This document shows, piece by piece, positions 11,516 to 22,702 of a stretch of 64,000 bases of DNA; the stretch's first letter is position 1, and the number at the start of each line of letters is the position of its first letter. Source of the DNA: Bryopsis sp. KO-2023 (Eukaryota; Chlorophyta; Ulvophyceae; Bryopsidales; Bryopsidaceae); contig BSYQ01000012.1 in the NCBI GenBank assembly GCA_030272585.1, forward strand, positions 1,302,001 to 1,366,000, read 5' to 3'. The notes beneath the pieces were generated by a model that saw nothing but the letters and a program-made list of their open reading frames with translations, had not been told where the DNA came from and ran no database searches. A program made the translations under genes and the position numbers.

Positions 11516-12008
11516 TCCACCTAACAGATAACTAAGCAATATCATACCAAAAAACAACCAAACCATACCGAAGACGGGGCAATAGAATGGCCCCTGCGAC
11601 GAATCCGAGCGACACTACCTGGAACGTCGCCCATGAGCCGCCGACTCCCTGCGATCCTTCCTTCATTCGTAATGCACTCTCGCGCGCTTCTGCCTGTAGG
11701 TTGCGGTGATCGTAGCTGAAGGTTTGCTTTATCAGGCAGTGCAATCAACAAGAGCGTCTTTCAGAAGTTCGATGAATCTTGGCTCCTTTTCTACGATCGA
11801 AGAATACAAACGTCGAGGCCATATAACAAGGTTTATCATTGCTGTAGAGCGTTACGAACATATCTTAAGGTTTGTAATTCTAGATGTCAATTAGAACAAG
11901 AAAGTCTATCCATCTCTTTCCAATCCTGTCTTCAAAATGGAGGCAAGTATCCATGCACCTAAAAACACGTCAAGAAACGTCAGCCATCGATAAGACGTTG
12001 TATACCTC

Positions 12009-12256
12009 GTACACATCAGAGTTGTGCCGAAGTCGCTTTTGCGACAACGACAACGGCCGTTAACGGCGTTAACGGTTAACGGCCGTTGTCGTTGTCGCGA
12101 AAACGACGTCGGCATGACTCTCACACATTTTTTATTGATGTGATGTGAGTGCTACGACAAGCAGCCACCAAAGCGCGAGCGAACCCCGCTGCTCAGCGAC
12201 TGTGGTGTGATGCAGAGTTGTGCGCCGTTGCAACGGCGCACAACTTTGGTACACAT
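12009..12256. mobile_element. hAT-type MITE, copy 1 (232 bp)
   Basis: Element 12017-12248 is flanked by a perfect 8-bp duplication GTACACAT (12009-12016 and 12249-12256). Termini are CAGAGTTGTGC and GCACAACTTTG, typical of hAT ends. The left part is a long hairpin of CGACAACGGCCGTTAACGG words. The right end is a second hairpin around GCGCCGTTGCAACGGCGC. The spacer between hairpins is about 95 bp and has no coding content. Confidence 0.88.
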
Positions 12257-12777
12257 GGATCAATAGAGCTTGATCACGATAAGGCAATGATACCCATTGA
12301 ATCAAATCAATAATTCGGATTTTGAACCTTGGAGAGAGCGGGCCCTAGGATTCAAGGAGTCTGCTAAGGGGTAGATCGAGACAACAAGACCGGTCCCGAT
12401 GTAGTGCTTCGAGGGACCAGGAATCCCAAACAACATAGACCACTCGAGTTCAGGTTGTTTCTTTTTATTCTTGTGGATATTCGTTGGTTAGGTGGTATCC
12501 TTTTGTTTCCGTTGTTACTTCTCGGATGCCGAGGAGGAGATAGAAAATGCAAACCATCGTGATCGTGGAGGATAGTGGAGGATTGCTTGGAAGCCTACAA
12601 GCCGGCGTTAACATTTTGATCGAGCAACCCCTCCACCTTTTTCAGGAAAGACATTAGCTAGACTGTGCCCATAAACGGGGCCGCCTTGATCCTAGGTCCG
12701 CCTGAAATGGGGGGGCTCTTGAATTCTACCCACTACCTTGAAACCGCGAACCCCCAACATGCTGGCCGCTTGTTGGA

Positions 12778-13025
12778 GTGGGGACCAGAGTTGTGCGCCG
12801 TTGCAACGCCGCACAACTCTGCATCAAACTACAGTTACTGAGGAGCGAGGTTCGCTCGCGTTTTGGTGGTTGCTTGTTTTAGCAGTCACATCACATCATT
12901 GCAAAATGTTTCTGAGTCGTACCGACGTCGTTATTGCAACAACGACAACGGCCGTTAACCGTTAACGCCGTTAACGGCCGTTGTCGTTGTCGCAAAAACG
13001 ACTTCGGCACAAGTCTGATGGGGAC
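12778..13025. mobile_element. hAT-type MITE, copy 2 (232 bp, inverted)
   Basis: Element 12786-13017 is the same length as copy 1 and matches it in inverse orientation, with the same two hairpins and spacer. The flanks GTGGGGAC (12778-12785) and ATGGGGAC (13018-13025) are an 8-bp target duplication with one mismatch. Two separate insertions therefore explain the large inverted repeat seen between 12.0 and 13.0 kb. Confidence 0.88.
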
Positions 13026-13295
13026 CGCATGTCCCACCAGCTCCTTGTCGAGATTACTTGGAAAGACAACAAATTTGCTTCTGATCAGAAGAAGATAAAA
13101 AAAAACATTACTCAGGAGACCTACCGAGCAAACTTAGCATCACCGGGTTTTCTTCTTTATGGAAGTTGCCGATGGTGGACATCACAAAGATTTCTTATGA
13201 TCCAATGCACGCCTTCGGGGGTTGCTTGAAAGATCTCAAACCTTTATTGGTGGGGAGGACCACGGGTGTTCCTTAAAGAGCTAAAAAAATAATGA

Positions 13296-13795
13296 ACTAC
13301 GAGCATTCAATTAACTCAAGCTTCTTAGATTGGACGGATCCGAAGGATAAACCAGATTTTATGTTATCAAACAACGTAGTGCACATTGTAGACTCGAGGA
13401 TGAAGGCCTTGGTGAGAAATGAAATGGAAACACTAAAACTAACATTTGTTCTTGAAATAATAATCTTTTGAATCCTTTTTTGGTAATGATTCTCTGTCGC
13501 TTTGTATTTCGTGGTTGTCGACCCTGAATTGCAAGAAACCAAATTCGGAAGCACTTTTCTTAAAGGACAAAAAGTCAAAACTCAAGACGTATGACTAATT
13601 TAATATTTGTGGATGCGTTAGCGACTTTGTACAAGACGGAGCTCTGAAGGAGCCATATGGAATTACGGTAATTGGCTTGCTGAAGGTTATGAGCCTGACG
13701 AATGTTAAAAAAAGCATCAAAAGTCTAGAGGACAATGCAAATTATGTAGGCAATATGATGATTATGTGCTCAGCAAATAAAAGGTACATTTGAAT
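13296..13795 (+). other. Exon-like open segments of unknown identity
   Basis: An open segment ending in VDSRMKAL before a GTGAGA donor (about 13296-13413), and another ending in MCSANKR before a GT donor near 13781, look like exons by splice context. They match no family recognised here. The rest of 13800-14480 has only short frames. Decayed transposon coding sequence is the likeliest alternative. Confidence 0.25.
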
Positions 13796-14477
13796 GCAAA
13801 TATGTCACGGCAAAAAATGTAATCAGATATCCACATGAAAAAGAAAGCAAGAACGGGCTTGACGAAAGTATCTTGCATGCAATCTTGTGTGCAATTTGTT
13901 GTGAAATCGAGGTATTTCTACTTTTTAGAGTGTATTGTGAAGTAGACAACAAAGGAGCCTTCACCACTTGAAGACAGAAAAAAGAAGTTATTCGAGTGAT
14001 AGAACTATTTTTCAACATTTTCCGGCATGGATGGCCGACCATCAATAGATGTAGCTTGTGGAGATTGCGGAGAATGTTCCTCGCCCCTTTTCTTCCATGT
14101 GGGACGTTGAGCCATGGATTGATTTTTGAAGAATTTGATATGGAACAAACGTTTTGTGACAAGCTCCCTCCAAACATACACTACAAGTTTGTTGGTTCAG
14201 CTCACTTCGCTGCCAACTGCGTCAACTCACCAAGCCAAACAAATATCCTTTCTCTCCGAAAGGCTTCCCGTCGGGAGAAGGGCCGGACGAACTCTTTTGC
14301 ACAAGGGTTTGAGAAATCTCAGAGATGATGGAGGTCACAATGAAGAGAGTTGTGTGCACATGTACTTTTGAGCCAAACAACTCTTATATAATTGGAGCTC
14401 ATTATAAAGGAACCCAATAGATTATTTTGACACTTATTGTGTCAATTCGTGAGCACATTGTGAACCTCATCCCAGGT

Positions 14478-14794
14478 GTTACAAAGCAATGGTGGGCTAT
14501 ACAGGATAGACCCATGTTTGTGCACCGTGTGCGGGTCTGTCCTGTGCAGCGAAATTCCAAGGGCTCAAACAGCACAAACTGTCGCGCGGAACAGGGTCGG
14601 ACCTGTTCCGCGACAGACTACATATCACAACACAGAATCTGCACAGAACTGCGCAGAAACGTGCGCAGACCGTGCCTGTGTTATGCTATGCAGTCTACGT
14701 GCCTGTGCGCACAGATCCGACCTTGTTTTGCGCATAGGCAGTTTGTGATGTTCTGTTCTGTGCACGGGGGTCTCAGCCCACCTCTGTTACAAAG
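14478..14794. mobile_element. CTGTGCA-word foldback MITE, copy C
   Basis: Element 14487-14785 (299 bp) is flanked by a perfect 9-bp duplication GTTACAAAG (14478-14486 and 14786-14794). Ends are CAATGGTGGGCT and AGCCCACCTCT. The interior carries the CTGTGCA/GCACAG words in both orientations but is more diverged than the others, suggesting an older insertion. Confidence 0.85.
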
Positions 14795-16600
14795 GAGGGG
14801 GATTAATACAAGGAGTTTAGGGACTTATATTGTCTTCACATATTTTCATCTATGAAGAGGTGCGAGGATTATTATGATTTAAGACAAGTACTTATACTTC
14901 TGTAAGATCTATGAGACCTTTTGATTCTTTTATATTTATATTTATTCGATCCATGGTTACCTGATTCACAGATTTTAATTTATATATATGACTACAGTCG
15001 CTCTAAAAATGCCCAAGCCACCGGGGACTCTCCCATCCATCTGGATCGTCCAGACCCTGCAAGTATTCATGCATGGAACTTCGACCCCAGGCTGGAGAGC
15101 CCTCTTGACGCCGGTTTTCGACAATTGGGAGAATGACTCGAAGCTCCCCGAAAAGACTGAAGACTACTTGGTTCTGCAATAATACATGAACGAATACGTT
15201 AGATCTTTCGGATTGGATTCGAAAGGAGGAGTGTACGGGAAAGCGAGCACGTAAGGGGGGGGCTTGCGGCATCCCCTCCCAAGTGGGCTTATTGAGCGGA
15301 GTTAAGTATCTACTTCGTAGTGCAACTACTATGGGGGGGCGGAGCGTAAATCTACTTGGCGAGGATGGTGCGATGATTTGTTGTACATCATGTAAGTCTT
15401 CTACAGGGATGCAATATTTTGGTTCTTTTTGGAGCCGGGCCACTTTTTTTTTCTTTTCTTAATTTAATCGGTAGCACCGATTAGTTGGTAGCACCATCAG
15501 ACTTCGGTGCTCGCATCGTTGACTCGACGGCCGAGCTTGTGTATTTGAACATGCATGGCATCATGGTTTTTATCCGTTGAGTTTCTGTTCCAATGTTCTT
15601 AGCCTTTGTTTCGTTGTGAATGATTGTAATATCGTTGTTGCCAACCTTATCTCTATTTTATTGTTTCCGCCTTGTTTCGTGATGGAGGCTTCGTTGATGA
15701 GAGAAGAACTCCTTATCCAGTTCAACTTGGTTTCTATGACTACACGCTATGTGTGTGTGCAGGCCCATATTTGTATTAATGATTTCGAGACAACGGCAAG
15801 GAAGATATTGTCAACAACTATGCGCTATTGCACGTTAGTATTTGTATGTTTAACAACGGGTTGCGTTTCGTACACAATGGTACTAAGGTTTTATATATTG
15901 TTTCAAAAACCTTCGGGTTGAGGGACATGGATGTTGTGTTTAAGGTGCTTCGAGGCCTTGTTTAGGAAGACCATTCGCAAGTTTAGTATGCATAACTTGT
16001 GTGTGCGGGCTTCCGCCAAGAAGCTTTGAGAGCCAGCGATAAGGATCTCGTAGTTTTGGATCGAACGGGCTCTTAAGCGATAGAAACGAACTATGGCGGG
16101 AAGGGTAAAGAGAGCTCCAAGTGCCATGTATACCAATGACGTGCTCTGCCAGTTATTACATTTATGTATGGTTGTAACATTATATATAAGGCAGTGCACA
16201 TGGCTAATATATGGTGTTGTTGTTCTTGCATCGTTGTGTCGGGTTGCTCACAATGCTATTGTGTGTAGGACACCTGCCGACTTTCGGCACCCTCTCTCAC
16301 CCCACCGTGATTTTGTGGGAGACTGTGCGAAACAGAAGTTGATGGCTATCCCATGTTGCGTCGGCGTGAACTAAGGACTATATCAAATAGAACGTCGTCA
16401 GAAGTGGAGGAGGACCACCTCAAGAAGCGAGACCTTCCGACTGATCACGTGTACTTCGAATACTTCCACATCTCCTTTCTGATCAGCTTCGCCAAAATGT
16501 TCGACTTTTTTACTTGTTGAGGACACGTACCTCTTGCGCCTACGGAAGTGTCCCACCCCCCCAAGATGTGTGCCTCCTAAAGACCTTCTCCGTGAAAAAC
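14795..16600. other. Interval with possible upstream part of the Harbinger remnant
   Basis: No gene can be supported. A 114-codon open frame at 15577-15921 and shorter frames around 16093-16374 may belong to the decayed Harbinger-like sequence that becomes recognisable after 16620, but they lack clear motifs. Confidence 0.3.
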
Positions 16601-16619
16601 ATCTGTTTGAGCTCTTGGA

Positions 16620-16860
16620 TGAGCCTTTGCCATGTCCTTAAGACGAAAAGAAAAAGAATTATACCAAGTTACAAGAGAGCACACGGAAAGATGTTGGAAC
16701 GTGCTTTTGACGTTTTACAAGCGAGGTTTGCTATTTGCGAAACTAATGAAGCAATGGTAGGATATCCGTTATCTTTGCTCATGTTGCATAATTTTGCATA
16801 ATATGATTGTTGATGATAAAGGCAACGGTATTCACTTGGATGAGGAGGAGGATCTCAATC
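16620..16860 (+). pseudogene. PIF/Harbinger (DDE_Tnp_4) transposase C-terminal remnant
   Basis: The frame ending at 16801 reads SYKRAHGKMLERAFDVLQARFAI followed by LLMLHNF. This is the classic end of Harbinger-type nucleases (VERAFGVLQARF...LHN), which contains the last acidic catalytic residue (E of ERAF). It is closed by a stop soon after, and no intact upstream catalytic part is visible, so it is a fragment. Confidence 0.65.
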
Positions 16861-18790
16861 CCCCTAGAGGGCAAACCTCCATTTCATTTCGTGAAACTTG
16901 TAGTAGATTGCAAGATATGCTTACCGTCACACATAACAAATGGATTTGATTAAGCATATGTGAGACTTCATAACATGAGATGGGGTTTTAGGCCTAGAAA
17001 GTTTTTCCAAAGGATTGTGTTACAATAGCTGTAGTATGTTATGGCCGTACTAGGAGAACAATAATCATGAGAATACTATAGTACCCCGACGACCTTTTGA
17101 TTGCGATGTGATCGAATGCAGATTTCTTGTAGTGGGCGAAGCTCGCGCAAGGAGTGTTCTTATTTAATTTCATTTTTTTGTGTTTGGCAAAAAAATTGTG
17201 TTGTGTTGTTTTGCAGAAAATCGGTCGGTCGGGAAGGGTTCAAGTGAAAGTTGTATTTGGGCTGCGCCCTCCCCAGCGGACTGGACTTCCGCCGATTGCA
17301 TTCCCTTGGCATTCAGGTGCACGAAAAGAAAATGGATTGGCTTTCCCGACAGAGCCATCCCTATCTTGCTACCATCGTGGACAATAAGCGGGTTTTGTTC
17401 TCGCCGATCAACCGTGGCAAGCGAAAGTAGCACGCTTAACTACCGAGCTTTTCAGCTTTTCAGGCTGGAGGAAGTAGGAGCACGCCACTTTATGAGGTGG
17501 TTAGTTCAATTCAATTAGTGGCGTTAGCAAACCGAAATACAAGGTTTTTTCTAAGTTTTATATATTATGTAGGGTTGTCAAACGCCTCTGCAGTTGGCAC
17601 GGCATTTATGCCAAGCATTGGCTAGGCGTCGAATGGATGGGTCGTTGCCTCGCGCACGCAAACAAGCACCGCTGTTGTCCGTCGACAAAGAGTGTGGCGC
17701 GCGGGGACCGGCTGATGACCATAAACCTCTGCACGCTACACGGCTGTTCATATTGCAAACGGATGACGCTCGGCCGAGGAACCGTCCCAACAAAGGACTT
17801 CGTCTACTGGAGGACAAGAGCGCATGTGGTCAGTGCGATGGCGTGTCAGAATGCAAGGGCGCCTTTTTTCTGGTTTTTCTTTGAGACGCTTGGGCGAGTG
17901 AAGCAAGTGTTTTAAGTTCGCTTTGAGGTCGACAACGTCGAGCAAAGCAGTTTAGAAGACCGTCGCCAGTGAACGCTGATCTTTTTGCGTGCTGGATCGA
18001 CCGTTTTTAGCGAAGTCCGTGGCGAGACGGTGGTTTTTCGCTGTTGGTTAGAGTGGGGGAGGTGCTGTGGACGGACAAGGGAGTTGCTAGCCCCAGGAGG
18101 TTTGACGTCTGTGTTTTTTGCTTGGACGTGAGTGGATCGTTGGTGTTGAGCATTGTTTCTGGCGAGGAAACTGTGGGCTGGTGGTGGGAGTAACTTTCTA
18201 TTGCAGTTGCCTGGGTTTGGCCTTGGGGATCGTTTGTTGGTGTGAGGAAACGGTCGCCACACTTACGCCAGGGACAGCTCGCTCGTTTTCGTTTTTCTGA
18301 GTGGTGGATCAACAGACAACGGGGGTCTCCGTGACGGGCAAGGCGTTTCTTCGCTCTTGATCTACGAGGGATAGGTGCTGGGGACCTACGATCTACAGAC
18401 AGGAAGTCGTTTGCGTTCAGAGGTTTTGCAGGCAGGGCTATACTCACGAGTTTCTCGCTGGAATTTCGGGAAACCAAGGACAGAAATCAGGAAAGGACGA
18501 CGAAACTACCTCTCCGAAGCTCTATGCGGGTAGTGAATTAAATATCAATAATACGATTGATTGTGTTCACCACGATTTGTTGCAGCCTACTAGTGGCCAT
18601 GTTGCCGCCTTGTCTTTCTTTGAAGTATATTTTGTTTAGTGTGGTAATGTTCTTAAAGTAGATCCCACTAGGAGAAAATACAAACAGTATTAATCCCTGT
18701 CGTATAAGCGAGGAGGGTATTCTTGGGCCTAGCTGATAATTGCGGATTTTGTGTGACCTTCCTTTGCCCATCCTTTGACCTCTACATGGA
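16861..18790. other. Interval without recognisable gene
   Basis: Several 60-150 codon frames occur on both strands, overlapping each other, with GC-richer composition around 17600-17900. None has family motifs. Nothing specific can be supported. Confidence 0.45.
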
Positions 18791-18799
18791 AAGAGGAGA

Positions 18800-19208
18800 A
18801 TGTTCAATAATCAACCCTTATTGAAGTTCATGGTCCTCGTTCTGGACGGGCTATCCGAGATGGCCGAGGTGTTGTCGGAAATGAGCGAGACAAACCAGGA
18901 AAACGCAGCCACTGTTCTCGAAGCGTTCGGGACCGTGATGCCGATGACAATGAGCACCCTCGTTGATGTGAGTATGTGCGGTGTTACTGGACTTGTCCGC
19001 AGCATTATTTGATTTGTGTGCGTGCTAATGTTCTTACTTCGGAAGGAATATCTTAATCGGAAGTTGCACCTGTGGCCAATCCCACCCATGAAAACGCCGA
19101 TAGAGTACATCGTGGAGCCCAATTTCGAGGAGGTCGTCAACCACCTGAAGGCGCACTTACACGTGGTTGGTTCGATTGCGTACACAGTTTTGGAGCTATT
19201 GAACAAGG
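18800..19208 (+). CDS. Unidentified two-exon coding segment
   Basis: The first open piece starts with ATG at 18800 and reaches STLVD before GTGAGT at 18969. After a short intron of about 65 nt it resumes in phase with EYLNRKLHLWPIP and ends LELLNK before GTAAGT at 19209. The product would be mostly helical, with no named domain. Sequence around 18800 (AATGTTCAATAATCAACC) recurs near 19285, so the locus may be part of a repeat. It could be decayed transposon coding sequence. Confidence 0.35.
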
Positions 19209-19574
19209 TAAGTCTGTGCGGTCCCAACTGTTTCGTGTGCGGCGTGTGAAGGCCCCTGTGCGGCATACGTTTTTTCCGTAAAGAATGCTCAATAATCAAT
19301 CCTCATTGAAGGCAATCAGAGTGCCAAGGCATTTTTTATGTTCCTGAGGGTCTTATTAACTTTCGCGCTATATATTACAAGAGCTTTCGTATGCGAGGGG
19401 GCTCAATATAATGCCGCATGGTTTAACATGTATCTACCCATTCTCATCATACTTTCCGCGACATGATGCAAGTGTAACAGATTCACATGGTTCGAAAGAT
19501 GTAGCCTTCCCGACTTGCTACAACCTTTCAAACCTAGACGGTGATGCTAGCTATCAAACCCACAACACGGGTGG

Positions 19575-20360
19575 GTTAGGGTATATGTGTTGTTGAGAAC
19601 ATCATGTAAGCAGTATTATTCTTCGGGTTAATCCTTCCCGTTCTAGTAAAAATGAGTCCGTTTGTTACATTGATTTCGGAGCCTAGGGCACGACAAGATT
19701 GTGCTAGATCAAGTTGGACTATGGATGGAACCAGAACAACGTGCGGTTGAGAGCAGGACTGAAAGGAGTACACAGCACGAGGAAGACTCGAGAAGGTTTA
19801 CGCTACCCCACACCTTGCAGATTCCAGAAACGGTGATAAGATTACCGTCCCCATGGCCGACCACGATGAGCAAGGGCAACATGGGGGGGACCCAGTTGCA
19901 GCATTCGACTTGCAAGCTATGCAGCAAACGATACTACAACTCCAAGGAGAACCACAACATCTTTGACAAACGGCAGACCACGCAGAGGCTAACATGAATG
20001 CTCAACTACAACAAGCAATTCACCAAGTGGTGCAGCAACAGCAGCAACCGGCCCTTGCACTGAATAGGGCTTGTGCTACTCCACCGGAAACCTGGCATGG
20101 AGAGCTGAGGGATTTGCCGTTAAATGAGTGGCAAGTCCAGCTTCATACTTACTTTGAAGTTACGGCTACGCATGACCCGCACTAACAGGTGTTGGTTGCT
20201 GCAGGGAATCTGAGAGGTGCGGCAGGGACCTGGTGGCGTGCTCGGTTTGAAGCGTCGGTGGCTGGAGATAAAGCATATGTGTTATTGATAACATCTTGTA
20301 AACAGTATTATTCTTCGGGTTAATCCTTTCCGTTTTGGTAAGAAAAACTCCGTTTATTAC
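19575..20360 (+). mobile_element. Small gag-bearing LTR element fossil (TRIM-like)
   Basis: Two diverged direct repeats of about 90-100 bp (near 19575-19670 and 20265-20360) share the TTATTCTTCGGGTTAATCC core and end in TTACA-like termini. Directly after the left copy comes a stretch resembling an initiator-Met primer binding site. Between the repeats is a Ty3/gypsy-type gag segment. The whole is under 0.8 kb, the size class of terminal-repeat elements in miniature. It is broken at several points, and repeat divergence suggests an old insertion. Confidence 0.6.
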
Positions 20361-20412
20361 AGCAAGCGCGTGTTCTATCCCGGTATTCCGGAACGTGATT
20401 GGTCGCATGTTG

Positions 20413-20799
20413 CCGTCAATCAGTCATGGGCTGCACAGGACAGGGTTCTGTACGGGTTCTGTGCACCCTGTGCAGGTCTGTCCTGTGCAGCGGAATAGCA
20501 CAGGCCAGAACAGCACAGACTGTCTGTGCACGGAACAGGGTCGGACCTGTGCGCACAGGCGCACAGAATGCACAGAACAGCACAGAATCTGCACAGACAG
20601 TGCACAGAATCTGCACAGAACTGCACAGAACTGCACAGAATCTGCACAGAATCTGCACAGAAACTGCACAGACCGTGCCTGTCCTGTGCTGTGCAGTCTG
20701 TGCGACTGTGCAGCACAGGTCCGACCCTGTCCTGTGCACAGACAGTCTGTCCTGTCCTGTCCTGTGCACAGGGGTCTCAGCCCATGTCTGCCGTCAATG
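20413..20799. mobile_element. CTGTGCA-word foldback MITE, copy D
   Basis: Element 20422-20790 (369 bp), flanked by CCGTCAATC / CCGTCAATG (8/9; the pair can also be read as a perfect 10-bp TGCCGTCAAT). Ends are AGTCATGGGCTG and CAGCCCATGTCTG. The middle is a tandem run of roughly 11-bp units CTGCACAGAAT, after which the right part reads in the complementary sense (CTGTGCAG). Relative to A and B it is inserted in the opposite orientation (GAGACCCC end on the right). Confidence 0.87.
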
Positions 20800-22250
20800 A
20801 CCACCACACACAGGAACAATGATATCATTTCAAGGCGGATGACTCTCTACAAGCTAATGTGCCAACGCCAGAAGCGTCCTGGGCTTCTTTGCCTCCAACC
20901 CAAGTTGCTGCGGTGGCTGTCTACTCCGGCTGTTGGTTATGGTGACAAACCGTACGACAAAGAGCTTAGTGCCCATGTGTTCTTGGAATTCTTGAGGCCA
21001 CAATTTTTTAATTCTTGTTTGTAAGAATATAGGAGGATAATTCAGTGGATCATAGGAGGGAGGCTAAGTTCCTTTAGAAGTAGGCCACGTTGGAAAAAAA
21101 CAGGCTCTATGATAAGTTAAAAGAAAGAGTATTGGGAGGGGAGAGTACTTCACCAAGCTATAACTACCCTATTCTAACATTATTTTAAAATCCATATCAA
21201 GGGTGTACATCCGGACTCCTTGTCGCTTCCTACGAGGCAGGAAATGGACGTGGAGCTTGGAAGGGCGATAGTTAATGTACATGTGGGGATGGAGTTCGAA
21301 TCCTTGTAACTAGAATGGTGCAAAACTCATTACACAACGAGAAAAGACCAATTCCCCAATGATGTGCTACAATGTACATTATGGGAAGTGTTCCTCGTAA
21401 TTGTTTTTCTTGTTATAGTCATTGGGTTTCGCAGATCGTAAACACTCTTTTCGAATGATAAAGTTTAGAAAAAATATGGACTTGCGCAACAATTGGTAAG
21501 TGCATTTGTTACGCACAGTATTTCTTCCTTTATATAAGTTACTGAGGAGAAAGAGCATGTTTGATGATGGCAGTTGAAAGCTGCTCTACTTGAGCCATGG
21601 TACCTCTCTCATTGGTTGATCCGATTTGTGATGCTGAATTCGCTTGGCTTGCTAGGCCTGACAGTGTCAGGCTAACACAAACCGCCCGCCGATGTATCGC
21701 ATCAAGTTGCGGATGATGGTGGCGACCTTAACAAGGATAATGCACGTGCACTACGGAGCATTTTGGGCGAGAAAATAAAGGAATCTTTTTTGGAGCTCGT
21801 TTGGCTCCCAAGGGGATCTTAGTTCTCTCCTTTCTCCCTTTCTTACATGTGTGTGTCATACAATCCTCATGGTAAACGAGAAAGCCGACTTTTGAAAGAT
21901 GAAAAATTTTGTCAAGAATTTCAATTTTGTCCGCTTTGATCATTGTGTGATAATAGTGATATTTGTGCTCGATTCACATTCACTATGTCTCACTTCGTTA
22001 AGATTTTTAACCGAAGTTGAAGAACTGCGAAAAAAGTTGAGGGGTGACGGTATCAGGGGCAAGTATACCCTTGATGCTAGTTGAAAAACGAGCATCAACC
22101 CCGTTGTGATGCCTTTAATTCTTCTCAGCAAACTGGAACCAAATTGCTCAATAGTTTGCAACAATTAACATATTTAGAAGTGCCTAGAGCGATTTCTACT
22201 GTTTTTGTTGACGAAGTAAGAAGTTATGTAGGGCAAATCCTGTTCAATGC
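20800..22250. other. Interval without recognisable gene
   Basis: Only short, motif-free frames are seen between foldback copies D and E. Nothing specific can be supported. Confidence 0.5.
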
Positions 22251-22251
22251 C

Positions 22252-22702
22252 ACGAGTCGCAGTCATGGGCTGCACAGGACAGACCCCTGTCCTGTGCATC
22301 GCACAGAACAGGGTTCTGTGCGGGTTCTGTGCACCCTGTGCTGTCCTGTCCTGTTTTTCGAAATTCCACAGGCTAGAACAGAATAGACTGTCTGTTCTGT
22401 GCACAGGTCGGACCTGTGCTGCACAGGTGCACAGCACAGCACAAAACTGCACAGAATCTGCACAGACTGTGCACAGAATCTGCACAGACTGTGCACAGAG
22501 TCTGCACAGAAACTGCACAGACTGTGCACAGACCTACACAGACTTTGCACAGACCTGCACAGACTTTGCACAGACCCTGTCTGTGCTGTGCTGTACAGGT
22601 CTGTGCACCTGTGCAGCACAGGTCCGACCCTGTGCACAGAACAGACAGTCTGTGCTGTCCTGTCCTGTGCACAGGGGTCTCAGCCCATGTCTGACGAGTC
22701 GC
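22252..22702. mobile_element. CTGTGCA-word foldback MITE, copy E
   Basis: Element 22261-22693 (433 bp), flanked by a perfect 9-bp duplication ACGAGTCGC (22252-22260 and 22694-22702). Ends AGTCATGGGCTG / CAGCCCATGTCTG match copy D. It has the longest central tandem run (CTGCACAGACTGTGCACAGA-type units), which explains its length. The right half is the complementary sense. All long open frames here are produced by the repeat. Confidence 0.9.

Noticed and set aside
12000-13025. One large transposon with 240-bp terminal inverted repeats
   Set aside because: Each arm is itself flanked by its own 8-bp duplication, so two separate MITE insertions in opposite orientation explain it.
20335-21024. A 229-codon frame rich in Cys-Thr-Glu as a gene
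   Set aside because: It is a translation of the CTGTGCA word repeat; all frames on both strands are open there.
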